The notes under the pieces were generated by a model, which saw only the letters and a list, made by a program, of their open reading frames with translations, made no database searches and was not told the DNA's origin. The translations under genes were made by a program, and so were the position numbers. A DNA stretch of 64,000 bases from Mesorhizobium sp. AR07 (GTDB lineage Bacteria; Pseudomonadota; Alphaproteobacteria; Rhizobiales; Rhizobiaceae): positions 957,443 to 1,021,442 of the forward strand of contig NZ_CP080528.1 in NCBI RefSeq assembly GCF_024746815.1. Reading direction: 5' to 3'. Below are positions 9,312 through 18,119 of the stretch, one piece after another. Every line of letters starts with the position of its first letter. Position 1 is the first letter of the stretch.

Positions 9312-10717
9312 GAGCTATGGCTGAAACTGGGTGATGACGGTTTGAGAAGGGCGGCGTATCGAGGCGGGTGATGAAGCCTGCCAGAACCTCTCAAGGAGAG
9401 CGATACGCCATGAACGAGACTATCAACATTGTTCGCCTTCGTCAGCCCGACGAAATCGATGATCCCCTGACGGATGTGCTTCGCACCGGCGCGCGCAAAT
9501 TGCTGGCGCAGGCGATCGAGAATCGAGATGGAGGCCGAAGCGTTTCTTGCCGAGATGCGGGATCTCAAGCTTCCGGACGGACGTGACCGGCTGGTCCGGC
9601 ACGGTCACGGGCCGGAGCGGAGCATCCAGACGGGGATCGGGGCGGTGCCCGTCAGCCGGGTGAAGGTCCGGGATCGCGGCGCGAACGGTGAAGCGGAGCG
9701 CATCCGTTTTTCCTCATCGATCCTGCCGAAATGGGCGCGTCGGACACGAAGTCTGGATGCGCTTCTTCCCGTTCTCTATCTGCGCGGCATTTCGACGGGC
9801 GACTTTCAGGAAGCTCTGGCAGCTCTGTTGGGCAAGGAGGCGCCGAACCTCTCACCCTCGGTGATCACGCGACTGACGGCGGAGTGGGGCATCGAATACG
9901 ATCGTTGGCAAAAGCGCGATCTTTCGGCGCGCCGCTATGTGTATGTGTGGGCGGACGGGGTCTACCTGCAGGCCCGGATGGAAGATCATGCCGAATGCAT
10001 GCTGGTCCTGATCGGCGCCACGCCCGAGGGCAAGAAAGAGCTGCTCGGCTTCCAGACCGGCATTCGTGAGAGCGCACAGAGCTGGCGCGAGCTGCTGGTC
10101 GACGTCAAGCGTCGTGGCCTGCAGATCGCGCCCGATCTTGCCGTCGGCGACGGCGCGCTTGGCTTCTGGAAAGCGCTCGATGAGCTCCTTCCCGGCACCA
10201 AGCACCAGCGATGCTGGGTGCACAAGACAGCCAACGTGCTCAACAAGGTGCCGAAATCGGTGCAGGCCGCCATGAAGACGGACTTGCGCGAAATCTTTTC
10301 CGCCCCGAACCGAGCCTCAGCCGAGACGGCGATTGCCGTCTTTGTCGAGAAATATGATGCGAAATACGGCAAGGCGGTCGACTGCCTGACCAAAGATCAG
10401 AATGCCTTGCTGGCGTTCTACGATTTCCCCGCCGAACATTGGGATCATCTGCGAACGTCCAATCCCATCGAGAGCGTCTTTGCGACCGTTCGCCATCGCA
10501 CGGTGCGTACCAAGGGCTCACTCTCCTCGAAAACCGCCAGGCTGATGGTCTTCAAGCTGGTCATGGCCGCGGCCAGGACGTGGCGACGACTGAAAGGACA
10601 AAATCAGTTGCCTAAACTCATCGCAGGTGCAACGTTCCAGGATGGAATCGAGGTCATTGAACTGAAGCCGCAGAGCGCCGCTTGATCAGCCTCGTCACCC
10701 AAATTGCAGCATAGCTC
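9312..10717 (+). mobile_element. IS256-family insertion sequence, about 1.4 kb
   Basis: The ends are imperfect inverted repeats (GAGCTATGGCTGAAACTGGG on the left, and the reverse complement of ...CCCAAATTGCAGCATAGCTC on the right). Perfect ATCTCGAAT target duplications flank it. It has inserted straight after codons for GMAAFE in an MHYT-GGDEF-EAL gene. The duplications show this copy arrived by normal transposition. A solo end of a related copy occurs at 39788-39831. Confidence 0.9.
9411..10685 (+). pseudogene. IS256-family (mutator) transposase, frameshifted near its N-terminus
   Basis: The natural start is the ATG at 9411 (MNETINIVRLRQPDEIDDPLTDVLRTGARKLLAQAIE). At about 9520 a 7-base duplication (the run GCGATCGAGAATCGAGATGG contains ATCGAG twice) shifts the frame. 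The rest (MEAEAFLAEMRDLKLP onward) reads in another frame, open from 9474 to 10685. The DDE core is visible: YVYVWADGVYLQA, LAVGDGALGFWKAL, and the C-terminal HWDHLRTSNPIES with the glutamate. Without the duplication it would be a normal ~420-residue transposase. As it stands it is probably inactive, or a start in the second frame makes a shortened protein. Confidence 0.85.
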
Positions 10718-11124
10718 ATCTCGAATGCGGCCATGCCAGTGTAGTGCATCACCGCGATGCCGCCTCCCACGATCGCACCGCCGATCCAGCGTCCATGTGG
10801 AACGCGTGGCGAGGTACTGATCGTGAGACCCGTCCCGGTCAAAGCGATCGCGGCCAGCAACGACATGATCGTCAAAGCGATGTTGTAGCCGCTCGGTACG
10901 GCGGGCTGGAAGGCCAACATGGCTATGAAATGCGTCGCCCAGATGCCGAAGCCGGTGGCGACCGCGGCGACGGCTAGCCAGATCCGTCGCATTTCGCTTT
11001 CACTGCGCCCGACATGGTGGAGGAGGTTCACGGCCGTGAAGGAGGCCAGGGCGCAGATCAAGGCCGCTAGCGCGACCAGACGCAGATCATGCTGCGTCGC
11101 AATGCAAGTGTAGACTTTCAACAT
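10718..11124 (-). pseudogene. 5' part of disrupted MHYT-GGDEF-EAL gene
   Basis: This is the N-terminal piece of the gene continued at 9311-7290. It encodes four to five hydrophobic helices with the MHYT signatures GIWATHFIAMLAF and GIAVMHYTGMAAFE. The IS256 terminal repeat begins right after FE. The run-on reading into the IS adds about 20 foreign residues (MSYAAIWVTRLIKRRS). MHYT domains are membrane sensors, proposed to bind copper and gases such as O2, CO or NO. This stump alone has no output domain. Confidence 0.85.
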
Positions 11125-11243
11125 GCTCTTCCCCCACGCAGGACGATCACCCGCTTGGGGAGAAATCTACGGCCAAAACTTGAATAAAGCGCTTAAGCGG
11201 AAAATCCGCTTTGATCATCGTTACCGAAGGTCGTGAAAGAACC

Positions 11244-11600
11244 CTATGGCCCTGGCTCGCTGCAGAATGGGGCGGGCCGGTCGCGCCATATATGGGAACG
11301 CCTGATTGTAGGCTTAGGGCCAAGACTCACGAGTGATTCCTCGACCGCAACAACGGTCACCGGGTCGCTTTGATAACTGTGACCCAAGGGGTCGCGAACC
11401 GGATGTGGATGTTTGCCAGGCAGGTATGCGTAGTCCGGGAAATTCTTTTCGCGAGGACGTGACATAGACCCAGCAATCATGAAAGCGCGTTGGTGGCAAT
11501 TCCAGATGAAGTAATCGCTTGCGCCAGAGTGCCAGCGGTAAAGAAATATCTTGCGCTGCCCCGACAAAATGCGCTCATGGTGCCATTCCTCCATGGGCAC
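11244..11600 (-). CDS. Hypothetical protein
   Basis: This is a 118-residue frame (MPMEEWHHERILSGQRKIFLYRWHSGASDYFIWNCHQRAF...). The stretch LPGKHPHPVRDPLGHSY resembles the PGxxPHPxxDPxGHSY segment that I recall from the start of DUF309-type proteins, but the remainder does not match that family. It may be a scrambled remnant. It lies divergent from, and 57 bases upstream of, the MFS gene. I assign no function. Confidence 0.35.
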   Translation of the reverse strand: MPMEEWHHERILSGQRKIFLYRWHSGASDYFIWNCHQRAFMIAGSMSRPREKNFPDYAYLPGKHPHPVRDPLGHSYQSDPVTVVAVEESLVSLGPKPTIRRSHIWRDRPAPFCSEPGP

Positions 11601-11656
11601 GTGCGCCGGGAGGGCACCTCTAAAACGACCGATAGACCGAGGGAGGGCTCAACCCA

Positions 11657-13306
11657 ATGAGCAGGGTGCCGCGCGCAGATGCGAGTCCAGCTTCGTCGGC
11701 GACATTTGCGCCGCTTGAGAATGCGACCTTTCGATCGATCTGGCTTGGCACCCAGGTCGCCAGCCTTGGCTGGCTAATTCAAACTGTCGCCATCAGTTGG
11801 CTGATGGCGACCATCTCGACTTCGGACGTGATGGTCGCCTTGGTTCAGGCTTCGACGACACTCCCCATATTCGTCCTGTCGATCATCGCCGGGGCCCTGG
11901 CGGACAATTACAGCCGCCGCAATCTCATGTTCGCTGGCTGGTGCATGATAGCGTTATCCTCGGCGATGCTGACTGTTCTTGCGGCCCTCGGGATTTTCAT
12001 TCCATGGATGGTTCTCGCATTCAGCTGTTTGGCCGGAGCGGGTGCCGCTTTCACCGATCCTGCTTGGCACGCGTCGGTGGGCGATATCTTACGAAAACGC
12101 GAAGTCCCAGCCGCGGTCACGCTCATCTCGGTTGGATACAACGCCATTCGAAGCGTCGGCCCGGCGCTCGGTGGCATCGTCGTTGCCTCCTTTGGACCTC
12201 TGACAGCTTTCGCTGTGGCGACACTGACCTATGTAGCGCTGCTGTGGACCATAGGGCGCCGCAAATGGGATGTTCGCACCTCACCTCTCCCGCGCGAGCC
12301 TTTGACCACCGCCATCCATGACGGAGCGCGCTTCACGGCCCTGTCGGCGGAGATCAAGGCGGCAATCGCGCGTGGAGCGCTTTTTGGCCTGACCAGCATC
12401 TCCATACTCGCGCTGCTGCCTCTCGTTGCCCGCGATCAACTAGGGGGAGGACCAATCGTTTATGGTATCCTGATGGCCGGCTTCGGGACGGGCGCCTTGT
12501 GCGTCGGCATTTGCAACAATGTCTTGAGGCGGTCGCTGTCCCAGGAGCGGCTTACAACACTGGCATGCATTGCCTGTGCGGCGTGCTGTCTATCTCTTGC
12601 TCTCACTACTTCAGTGGCGGTGGCGGCTATTGCGCTGGCGCTCGGCGGAGGGGGCTGGGTCGTCACCTGGACGGGGCTTGACGTGAGTGTCCAATTGGCA
12701 AGCCCAAGGTGGGTCGTTGGTCGCACGCTCTCGATCTACTATGCCCTTTCGTCGGGCGGTATCGCAGCCGGCAGTTGGCTGTGGGGCACAGTGGCTGAGA
12801 ACTATTCGCTTACCTTAGCCCTCGAGGTTTCCGCTGGCGCGCTCGTAGTGGTCGCGGCCACCGGCTTCCTGATGCCTATCCGTCAATGGCAAGACTCTGA
12901 TCAGGATCCTTTTGGCTTCGAAACGCCACAGCTCGCTCTCGACCTGAAGCCGAGAAGCGGGCCAATCGTCGTCAAGATCGAGTACTCAATACCGGAGGCG
13001 AACGTCGAAGCTTTCCTGGACCGGATGCAGGAACGACGGCGAGTGCAAAGCCGTGTCGGTGCTCGGCACTGGAATCTCCAACGCGATCTTCAAGATCCTT
13101 CGCTTTGGACAGAAACCTTCCGCACGCCGACCTGGATGGACTATCTGCGCCTGAACCATCGCCTCACGGCGGCGGACAAAGCGTTGGACCAACATCTGCT
13201 CGAATTGAACATGGCAAATCCGCCTCGTACCAAGCTCTCGATTGAACGACCGACCGTGGCAACCCGCAGGCGGGATCAGTCGACGCGATTTTTCTTCCGG
13301 CTGTGA
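11657..13306 (+). CDS. MFS exporter of the EntS/MFS_3 type
   Basis: This is a 549-residue protein. The first ~410 residues are a major facilitator domain with about 12 membrane helices, starting FRSIWLGTQVASLGWLIQTVAISWLMATIS and containing the loop motif ADNYSRRNLMFAGW, as in the enterobactin-exporter-like (transmembrane secretion effector) subfamily. A ~110-residue soluble tail follows (VVKIEYSIPEANVEAFLDRMQERRRVQSRVGARHWNLQRDLQDPSLWTETF), the antibiotic-biosynthesis-monooxygenase-like tail found in this subfamily. It probably exports a small molecule; the substrate cannot be told. The start is preceded by GAGGGAGGGC. Confidence 0.85.
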   Translation: MSRVPRADASPASSATFAPLENATFRSIWLGTQVASLGWLIQTVAISWLMATISTSDVMVALVQASTTLPIFVLSIIAGALADNYSRRNLMFAGWCMIALSSAMLTVLAALGIFIPWMVLAFSCLAGAGAAFTDPAWHASVGDILRKREVPAAVTLISVGYNAIRSVGPALGGIVVASFGPLTAFAVATLTYVALLWTIGRRKWDVRTSPLPREPLTTAIHDGARFTALSAEIKAAIARGALFGLTSISILALLPLVARDQLGGGPIVYGILMAGFGTGALCVGICNNVLRRSLSQERLTTLACIACAACCLSLALTTSVAVAAIALALGGGGWVVTWTGLDVSVQLASPRWVVGRTLSIYYALSSGGIAAGSWLWGTVAENYSLTLALEVSAGALVVVAATGFLMPIRQWQDSDQDPFGFETPQLALDLKPRSGPIVVKIEYSIPEANVEAFLDRMQERRRVQSRVGARHWNLQRDLQDPSLWTETFRTPTWMDYLRLNHRLTAADKALDQHLLELNMANPPRTKLSIERPTVATRRRDQSTRFFFRL

Positions 13307-13345
13307 TCGCCGGCTTTGGGTTGGTAGAGCTTGGGGGACAGCGAG

Positions 13346-13594
13346 ATGACCGGTTTGGTGAGATTTGAGAGGCAAGTCGTGGTCCAGATTGGCCGCCACA
13401 GCCCAGAACGTGCCGTATTCGATGTCAATGATGCGGCCGCCATCTTGCTGCAGGTTTCTGGTCGTCAGACGGAGAAGCGCAGGGCAGCGATGGACGCCTG
13501 TTTGAAGGCACTACGGGGTAAGGCTCATCCACCCGCCGCCCGAAGAGCCTTCGTCGCGGCCGCGCGCGAAGCAAATATCCTACGCGGCGATTGA
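13346..13594 (+). CDS. DUF982 family small protein
   Basis: This is an 82-residue protein with the DUF982 pattern: ...DVNDAAAILLQ..GRQTEKRRAAMDACLKALRGKAHPPAARRAFVAAAREANIL. The family is multiplied in rhizobia and its function is unknown. I took the ATG at 13346, preceded by GGGGGACAGCG; a TTG 15 bases upstream is in frame but would sit on the ribosome site. It stands alone, 40 bases after the MFS gene on the same strand, so the two may be co-transcribed. Confidence 0.8.
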   Translation: MTGLVRFERQVVVQIGRHSPERAVFDVNDAAAILLQVSGRQTEKRRAAMDACLKALRGKAHPPAARRAFVAAAREANILRGD

Positions 13595-13746
13595 CAGGTC
13601 AAAAATCGTTCGACGCTGACCGAAGCGGCGAGAAAATATGTAAAGAGCCGCTTTGGCTGACAAGAATGCACCGGTCTACGTCTTCAGCAACGCCCGCAAG
13701 CAGCGTAAAGTCTTCGCCCGAAATCAGGTGGTATCCGATCTCCAGG

Positions 13747-14025
13747 GTGAACGCGCCGCTGGCCGCCGGGCCGCAGGCCCTGCTGATCAAGGGCGGCCAC
13801 GCATCGGGACATCGATCAACCGATGTTCTGTTGCGCTTCGATCAAGAACCAATCCGCTTCGACACACCGCGCCTGATCTCATCGATGCGCGGGACGGGTT
13901 GCATGCTTGCCAGCGCGATTGCGGCGCATCTGGCCAATGCGAGATCGCTTCAAGATAGCGTGCGCGAAGGCAAGCTGTTCGTGTTCGAGAAGCTCCGGAA
14001 ACATGCAGCCGAAAACAGCGAGTGA
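13747..14025 (+). pseudogene. thiD: thiD remnant (C-terminal third)
   Basis: From residue ~53 of the open frame beginning at 13591, the sequence APLAAGPQALLIKGGHASG ... DTPRLISSMRGTGCMLASAIAAHLANARSLQDSVREGKLFVFEKL matches the C-terminal part of hydroxymethylpyrimidine/phosphomethylpyrimidine kinase ThiD. It includes the KGGH and GTGC(T/M)L ribokinase-like motifs. The N-terminal two thirds are missing and replaced by unrelated sequence. It is a non-functional fragment of thiamine biosynthesis, which is often island-borne in mesorhizobia. Confidence 0.7.
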
Positions 14026-14577
14026 CCGTTTTGCGGCGGTTTGCCGACCACCACATGGGAGCGTCTGACGAGCGATCTCCCTTCTCCAAAGAAAGCGAGT
14101 TCGAGGGGCCTCTGAAGGAGCGGAAGAACTCGCGTTTCCTTTTTTCACGGTCCGCTGAGAAGTCTTCAGCCTAAACATGACTATTGTGGTTCGCCTGTCG
14201 TATTTCCGAACGCCATTGCACGGTAGAGTGACCGAACCTCACTGGCGTGGCACGGAAGGCCAGGAGGCCATCGTACAAGCTGAGGCATAGGACGGCGCAG
14301 ACCGTCCGCTCTTCAAAGAAGAATATTCTCCAGGGGGATCGTCATCATTGATCCGGCTGTCAGGAGGCCTGGGCAGCTGAAAGAGGGCGATGGCTATGAT
14401 ATGGTCAGGGACGGGATTGCATGGTTTGCGTCAGGCACCTGCACGGATCACCTCTCAAAAATGGCAGGCCGGTCCCGGCATCGAAGCGCCGTCGCGAGAT
14501 TTTCGCGGTCGCGGTGGCTTCGCTGTCAATTGTCCGCAGGGCGAAATCCGCAGCAAATGAGTGTGCGCTAAAAGGCA
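14026..14577. other. Intergenic, no gene seen
   Basis: Open frames here are short and do not resemble proteins. I found no nod box, RNA gene or clear promoter. It separates the thiD remnant from the 3' end of pmtA. Confidence 0.5.
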
Positions 14578-14605
14578 TAGCCGCCTCCGCAAGCGGAGGC
14601 GGCTA
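14578..14605. terminator. Perfect 13-bp inverted repeat, likely pmtA terminator
   Basis: TAGCCGCCTCCGC and its exact complement are separated by only AA, flanked by weaker outer pairing (GCGCT/AGCGC). It lies 96 bases downstream of the pmtA stop (minus strand). On that strand the stem is followed by TGCCTTTTA, so it is a plausible but not T-rich terminator. Confidence 0.6.
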
Positions 14606-14700
14606 CAAAAGCGCAATCGATGCGAATTTCGTGACGACCACCGTCGTGTCCTTCAGCAGGATTTTGCAGAATGCCGCCACTTTCCGCGCGTGCTGCGGGC

Positions 14701-15294
14701 TCAGATTGCTCGTCGGTAAGTCCAGAGCTGTGCGGGCGGGATGTTGCGGACGACGAAATCATAGTGAGACACGACGTAGCGGTCGGGCATGATCACCGGC
14801 GACAAAGGTCCGTAGGTGATCTGAATGACAGGTCTCCCGCGAGGGATTCGGGCAAGCAAATCCTCAAGCAATGCAATGCGCTGTTCCATCGGAAAACTCA
14901 GCAACGGCACCGCACTTATCACACAGTCGAATTGCTCCCCGCTCCGCTCGGCCAGCACTTCCTCCAGCGCGAACGCATCGCCCAATCGAAAATCCACCCC
15001 TGGAAAGCGTCGTGTGAGACGATGATAGAAATCCTTGGAATATTCGACCGAAACCAGCTGATGCGGCTTGATGCCCCTTTCCAGGATTGCCTTGGTGATG
15101 ACGCCAGTTCCTGCGCCAAGTTCAAGAACCGGCAATCCGGATGCCGGATTGATAACGCTTGCCATACGACGCGCGGCATGAACGGACGTTGGCATCAGCG
15201 CGCCCACTCGCTTCCTGTCCTTCTGCCAGCCCTTGAAGAATTGCACTTCTTCTTCAAACTTCCTGCCGAGGCGCTCCTTCAATCGAAAGACCAT
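14701..15294 (-). CDS. pmtA: Phosphatidylethanolamine N-methyltransferase, rhizobial type
   Basis: This ~197-residue soluble methyltransferase uses S-adenosylmethionine for stepwise methylation of phosphatidylethanolamine towards phosphatidylcholine. The SAM-binding motif I is VLELGAGTGVITKAI. The family-specific N-terminus (RLKERLGRKFEEEVQFFKGW), PTSVHAARRMAS and the C-terminal FVVRNIPPAQLWTYRR match the Sinorhizobium-type PmtA. I chose the ATG at 15294 (GGGAG five bases upstream); a GTG at 15300 overlaps the ribosome site. It lies downstream of panC on the same strand. Phosphatidylcholine matters for rhizobial symbiosis, and an island-borne copy may supplement a chromosomal one. Confidence 0.85.
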   Translation of the reverse strand: MVFRLKERLGRKFEEEVQFFKGWQKDRKRVGALMPTSVHAARRMASVINPASGLPVLELGAGTGVITKAILERGIKPHQLVSVEYSKDFYHRLTRRFPGVDFRLGDAFALEEVLAERSGEQFDCVISAVPLLSFPMEQRIALLEDLLARIPRGRPVIQITYGPLSPVIMPDRYVVSHYDFVVRNIPPAQLWTYRRAI

Positions 15295-15368
15295 ATCCAC
15301 TCCCTGCTACGCTATTTGTCTGGGTCATTTTGACGACGCACGTTTGTCCAAGCCTTGCGGCTGCTCAA

Positions 15369-16259
15369 TCATGCGGCATTAGCTGCCGCGAGCAGCTCGC
15401 CTTTGCGCTGCCCGGGCAGAACGCCGACGTTATCGATAAGCCGCGTCCCGCCGAGCCAGGCGGCGACGATCAGGCGGGCCGGTCGGTCCGCGGCGGAAAG
15501 CGGCGACAGGTCCTGGGCTGCTCTCAGCTCGAGATACTCGACTTCGTCGTAACCGGCAGCGCGGATCGCTTGCCTGGCCTCGGCAAGCACAAGCTCCGCC
15601 GGCGCTCCCGCCGACAATCGCCCGGCCGAGGTGGAGAGGACTTCGGCGAGCCTTGGCGCTGCCAAGCGCTGTTCGGCCGAGAGCCTGACATTGCGCGACG
15701 ACATCGCCAAGCCGTCGGCTTCACGTACCGTTGGACATGCTACAATCTCGATCGGAATCTCGAGATCGCGGACGAGCCGGCGAACCACGTGCAGTTGCTG
15801 GAAATCCTTCTCGCCGAAGAAGGCGAGATCAGCACGCGTCTGGAGAAAGAGCTTGGCGACGACGGTTGCCACGCCGTCGAAATGGCCGGGACGGAACGCG
15901 CCGCACAGGCCCCTGCTCACCCCACTCACCGAGATCGTAGTGGCGAAACCTTCCGGATACACGTCCGCTGCATTTGGCGCGTAGAGCAGATGAGCGCCAA
16001 GCGGCGCAAGCTTGGCGGCATCGTCATGCTCAGTGCGCGGATAGGCCGCGAGATCGGCCGCGCTGTTAAACTGTTTCGGGTTGACGAAGAGCGTCACGAT
16101 AACCCGGTCGGCCTTGGCGAGCGCGGTTCGCACCAAGCTCAGATGGCCTTCATGCAAGGCACCCATAGTCGGCACGACAGCGACCTTCAGGCCCTTCTGA
16201 CGCCATCCGGCCACAGCCATGCGCAACTCGGCGACGGTTCGTGCGATCGGAATGATCAT
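15369..16259 (-). CDS. panC: Pantoate-beta-alanine ligase
   Basis: This is a complete 296-residue PanC, which joins pantoate and beta-alanine with ATP in pantothenate (vitamin B5) synthesis. The nucleotidyl-transferase signatures are intact: VPTMGALHEGHLSLV, GAFRPGHFDGVATVV, FGEKDFQQLHVV and AMSSRN. Its start overlaps the end of the truncated panB by four bases, the normal panBC operon arrangement in rhizobia. Because panB has lost its 5' part and promoter to an IS1380 fragment, any transcription must now come from IS-derived sequence. Confidence 0.93.
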   Translation of the reverse strand: MIIPIARTVAELRMAVAGWRQKGLKVAVVPTMGALHEGHLSLVRTALAKADRVIVTLFVNPKQFNSAADLAAYPRTEHDDAAKLAPLGAHLLYAPNAADVYPEGFATTISVSGVSRGLCGAFRPGHFDGVATVVAKLFLQTRADLAFFGEKDFQQLHVVRRLVRDLEIPIEIVACPTVREADGLAMSSRNVRLSAEQRLAAPRLAEVLSTSAGRLSAGAPAELVLAEARQAIRAAGYDEVEYLELRAAQDLSPLSAADRPARLIVAAWLGGTRLIDNVGVLPGQRKGELLAAANAA

Positions 16260-16750
16260 CCGGCTTCTTCTCCATTCACGGACCTTGGCGCATCGCCGAA
16301 GACATGGTCGGATCCCGGAAAGCGGCGGTCGCGCACTTCCTGCGCATAGGCCGCGATCGCCTCCCCGGCGATCTCACCGAGTTCGGCACAGCGCTTGACG
16401 AATTTGGGCCGGAAGTCGCCGAAGGTGCCCAACATGTCGTCGACGACGAGAATCTGTCCGTCACAGGCTGCCGAGGCGCCGATACCGATCGTCGGGATCG
16501 CCACCTCTGCGGTGATGGCGGCGATCATCTTCATGCGAAAGCCGATCATGTCCGCCAGGCTGTGGACGACCTGGTCCGGGCAGCGCGGATCATCGATGCA
16601 ACGCGCCAGACGGTCGGCCACCCGCAGTCGTTTTTCCACCTCGGCCAGAGCCAGAACACCGCTGTTCGACGACAGCATGCCGCCGTCAAAACGAGCGATG
16701 ACGGATTTGCCGCCCACTGATGACAAACCGCTCAGCGGCAGGTAGATCAT
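16256..16750 (-). pseudogene. panB: panB C-terminal remnant fused in frame to an IS1380 transposase N-terminus
   Basis: The first ~75 residues (MIYLPLSGLSSVGGKSVIARFDGG ... VVHSLADMIGFRMKMIAA) are the N-terminus of an IS1380-family transposase. From ITAEVAIPTIGIGASAACDGQILVVDDMLGTF onward the frame is the C-terminal ~90 residues of ketopantoate hydroxymethyltransferase PanB. The N-terminal two thirds of PanB, with the substrate and Mg2+ site, are absent, so enzyme activity is not expected. The in-frame fusion keeps a start and reading through to panC, which may keep panC expressed. The same IS1380 end occurs at 49254 joined to another gene. Confidence 0.85.
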
Positions 16751-16865
16751 TCATGGCGGGTGTGGTCTCCGGGAAATGATTCGGATCGGCTTTAGCAACC
16801 AAATCCTACGTCATTTCAACGGCTTGCGCCACATCCGCCAACCACCCTGAATTTCTCGGGCTAGG
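16580..16865 (-). repeat. IS1380 left end, inverted partner of 49254-49539
   Basis: From the terminal repeat (read on the minus strand CTAGCCCGAGAAATTCAGGG) through the leader and first ~58 transposase codons, this is nearly identical to 49254-49539 in opposite orientation. The copies diverge right after GATCCGCGCTG. Here the transposase reading continues another ~50 bases before the panB junction. Confidence 0.85.
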
Positions 16866-16886
16866 TCCCTCGGTATGGACCGAGCA

Positions 16887-17633
16887 TCAATCAACCGATA
16901 CTTGAGACGCTTTCCAATGCCAGTCAGGCAGCTGCCAGCTAGGAAATCCGTGCAGCATGCCGGCGACGGCCTCCGTCAGCGCCATCCGCTTTATGTGCCG
17001 GCCTCTGCCGAATCTGACCGGTGGCAAAACATCGGGGTAAGCGTCCTTTCCCGCGAGTTCTATTGCAAATGGCACTAACTCCTCGCAATCGCATAAGACC
17101 TCGCCAGTCTCCCGGCGGTACTGGCTATTTTTGTAACTGAGGGCCTTTGTCAGACGCCACGCGACGGGCCTCTCAGACATGATCCAACAACACGTGACAC
17201 CAGAGCGCCGATAGCGCTCCGTCCTGGTTAGGAAATCGTCCAAGTGCTGGCTTGAGAGTTGAACCTCGAATGCGACCCGCCTGCCGTCAGCCAGAAACAC
17301 CAGCACGTCTGCTATCCATTCGGCGCCTGCTCCGTCTGTCCCCCAGGCCTCAAGCTCCGCCCGAAAGCCCATTGCCCGCGCAGCCTTGACCACATCAATC
17401 TTCAGGCGGGTGTGTGCGTAGCTCTCCGGGCCGGGAAGCTGACCTGTAAATCCAGGTGCGTGCGCGAAGAATCGTAGACCCCGGATTGACGTTTTGGGCA
17501 CCGCCGGCCAGGCCGTGCGCGGCATTCGCCATGTCCCGAGCGGCGCATTGCAAATACTCAGCCAAGCGGCATCCGAGGCCGAGAACGCTTCGGTCATGTC
17601 CCCTATCGCCGCGTTGTACGCGATCTGCCCCAA
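16887..17633 (-). CDS. CoiA-like nuclease domain protein
   Basis: This is a 248-residue protein. The middle part (HTRLKIDVVKAARAMGFRAELEAWGTDGAGAEWIADVLVFLADGRRVAFEVQLSSQHLDDFLTRTERYRRSGVTCCWIM) has the PD-(D/E)xK-type core of the CoiA competence-protein family: the ADV aspartate and E-V-Q as catalytic residues. The C-terminus has no recognised domain. The start is uncertain (TTG at 17633, or ATG at 17597). Such genes are common on mobile islands; a role in DNA uptake, repair or defence is inference. It is a single gene next to the tRNA-Val remnant. Confidence 0.65.
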   Translation of the reverse strand: MGQIAYNAAIGDMTEAFSASDAAWLSICNAPLGTWRMPRTAWPAVPKTSIRGLRFFAHAPGFTGQLPGPESYAHTRLKIDVVKAARAMGFRAELEAWGTDGAGAEWIADVLVFLADGRRVAFEVQLSSQHLDDFLTRTERYRRSGVTCCWIMSERPVAWRLTKALSYKNSQYRRETGEVLCDCEELVPFAIELAGKDAYPDVLPPVRFGRGRHIKRMALTEAVAGMLHGFPSWQLPDWHWKASQVSVD

Positions 17634-17803
17634 TTACCCGAACCCTCTCACATAATCATATCGTTGAGTCTTTATACTACCACCACCAAAGCCCCTGCGG
17701 CGCGGTAGATCAACCGACTTTGGTAGACTGGCGTGTCTCGGCTACATGAAAGTTACATGAAAGAAATTTAACGAGATTGGATTGCGTAAATTATTGAAAA
17801 ATA

Positions 17804-17848
17804 TGGTGGGCGGTACAGGATTCGAACGACCCCTACCGTGTGAAAGCG
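17804..17848 (-). tRNA. 3' remnant of tRNA-Val (CAC), possible attachment site
   Basis: On the minus strand the sequence runs CACACGGTAGGGGTC, then TTCGAATCCTG, then TACCGCCCACCA. This reads as the anticodon loop (CAC), variable loop, T loop and acceptor 3' strand with CCA of a valine tRNA. Three bases of the T stem (usually CAG before the TTCGAAT loop) are missing, and there is no 5' half. Integrases of genomic islands commonly recombine into tRNA 3' ends, so this may be an old att site. No full tRNA is encoded. Confidence 0.6.
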
Positions 17849-18119
17849 TTTCGTCCCCCGAGAATCGTCTTGTTGCGCAGGGGCGCTTTTTTGTCTCAAG
17901 GCTCAAGCAGCTTGGAAATGCTGCTCGCTAAGTAGTCGACAAGCCGTCCCACGCCGAGGTGGTCCGGAAACCGACATGCGGGCAGTTTTCACGTCGATAC
18001 CAAGGGCTCGATGCAGGCCAACGGAATTGATTATCGTTCGAGATTCAAGCTAATCACAGACTTGACGAACCAGCTTGGTTCAACAATAATCATAGTGAAC
18101 CAACGAAAGTTATACCCCC
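17849..18119. other. Intergenic, weak hairpin only
   Basis: A short GCGC-aggg-GCGC stem followed by TTTTTT lies near 17876-17894 and could be a small terminator. No gene seen. Confidence 0.35.

Noticed and set aside
11244..11600. Considered as a DUF309 gene
   Set aside because: Only a short HPxxDPxGHSY-like stretch fits; the rest does not, so it is left as hypothetical.
13599..13790. Minus-strand frame with GAFTLEIGYHLISGEDFTLLAGVAEDV
   Set aside because: Looks somewhat protein-like but is under 65 residues, overlaps the thiD remnant and matches no family I know.
15330..16349. A 339-residue plus-strand frame
   Set aside because: Antisense of panC; panC has complete family motifs.
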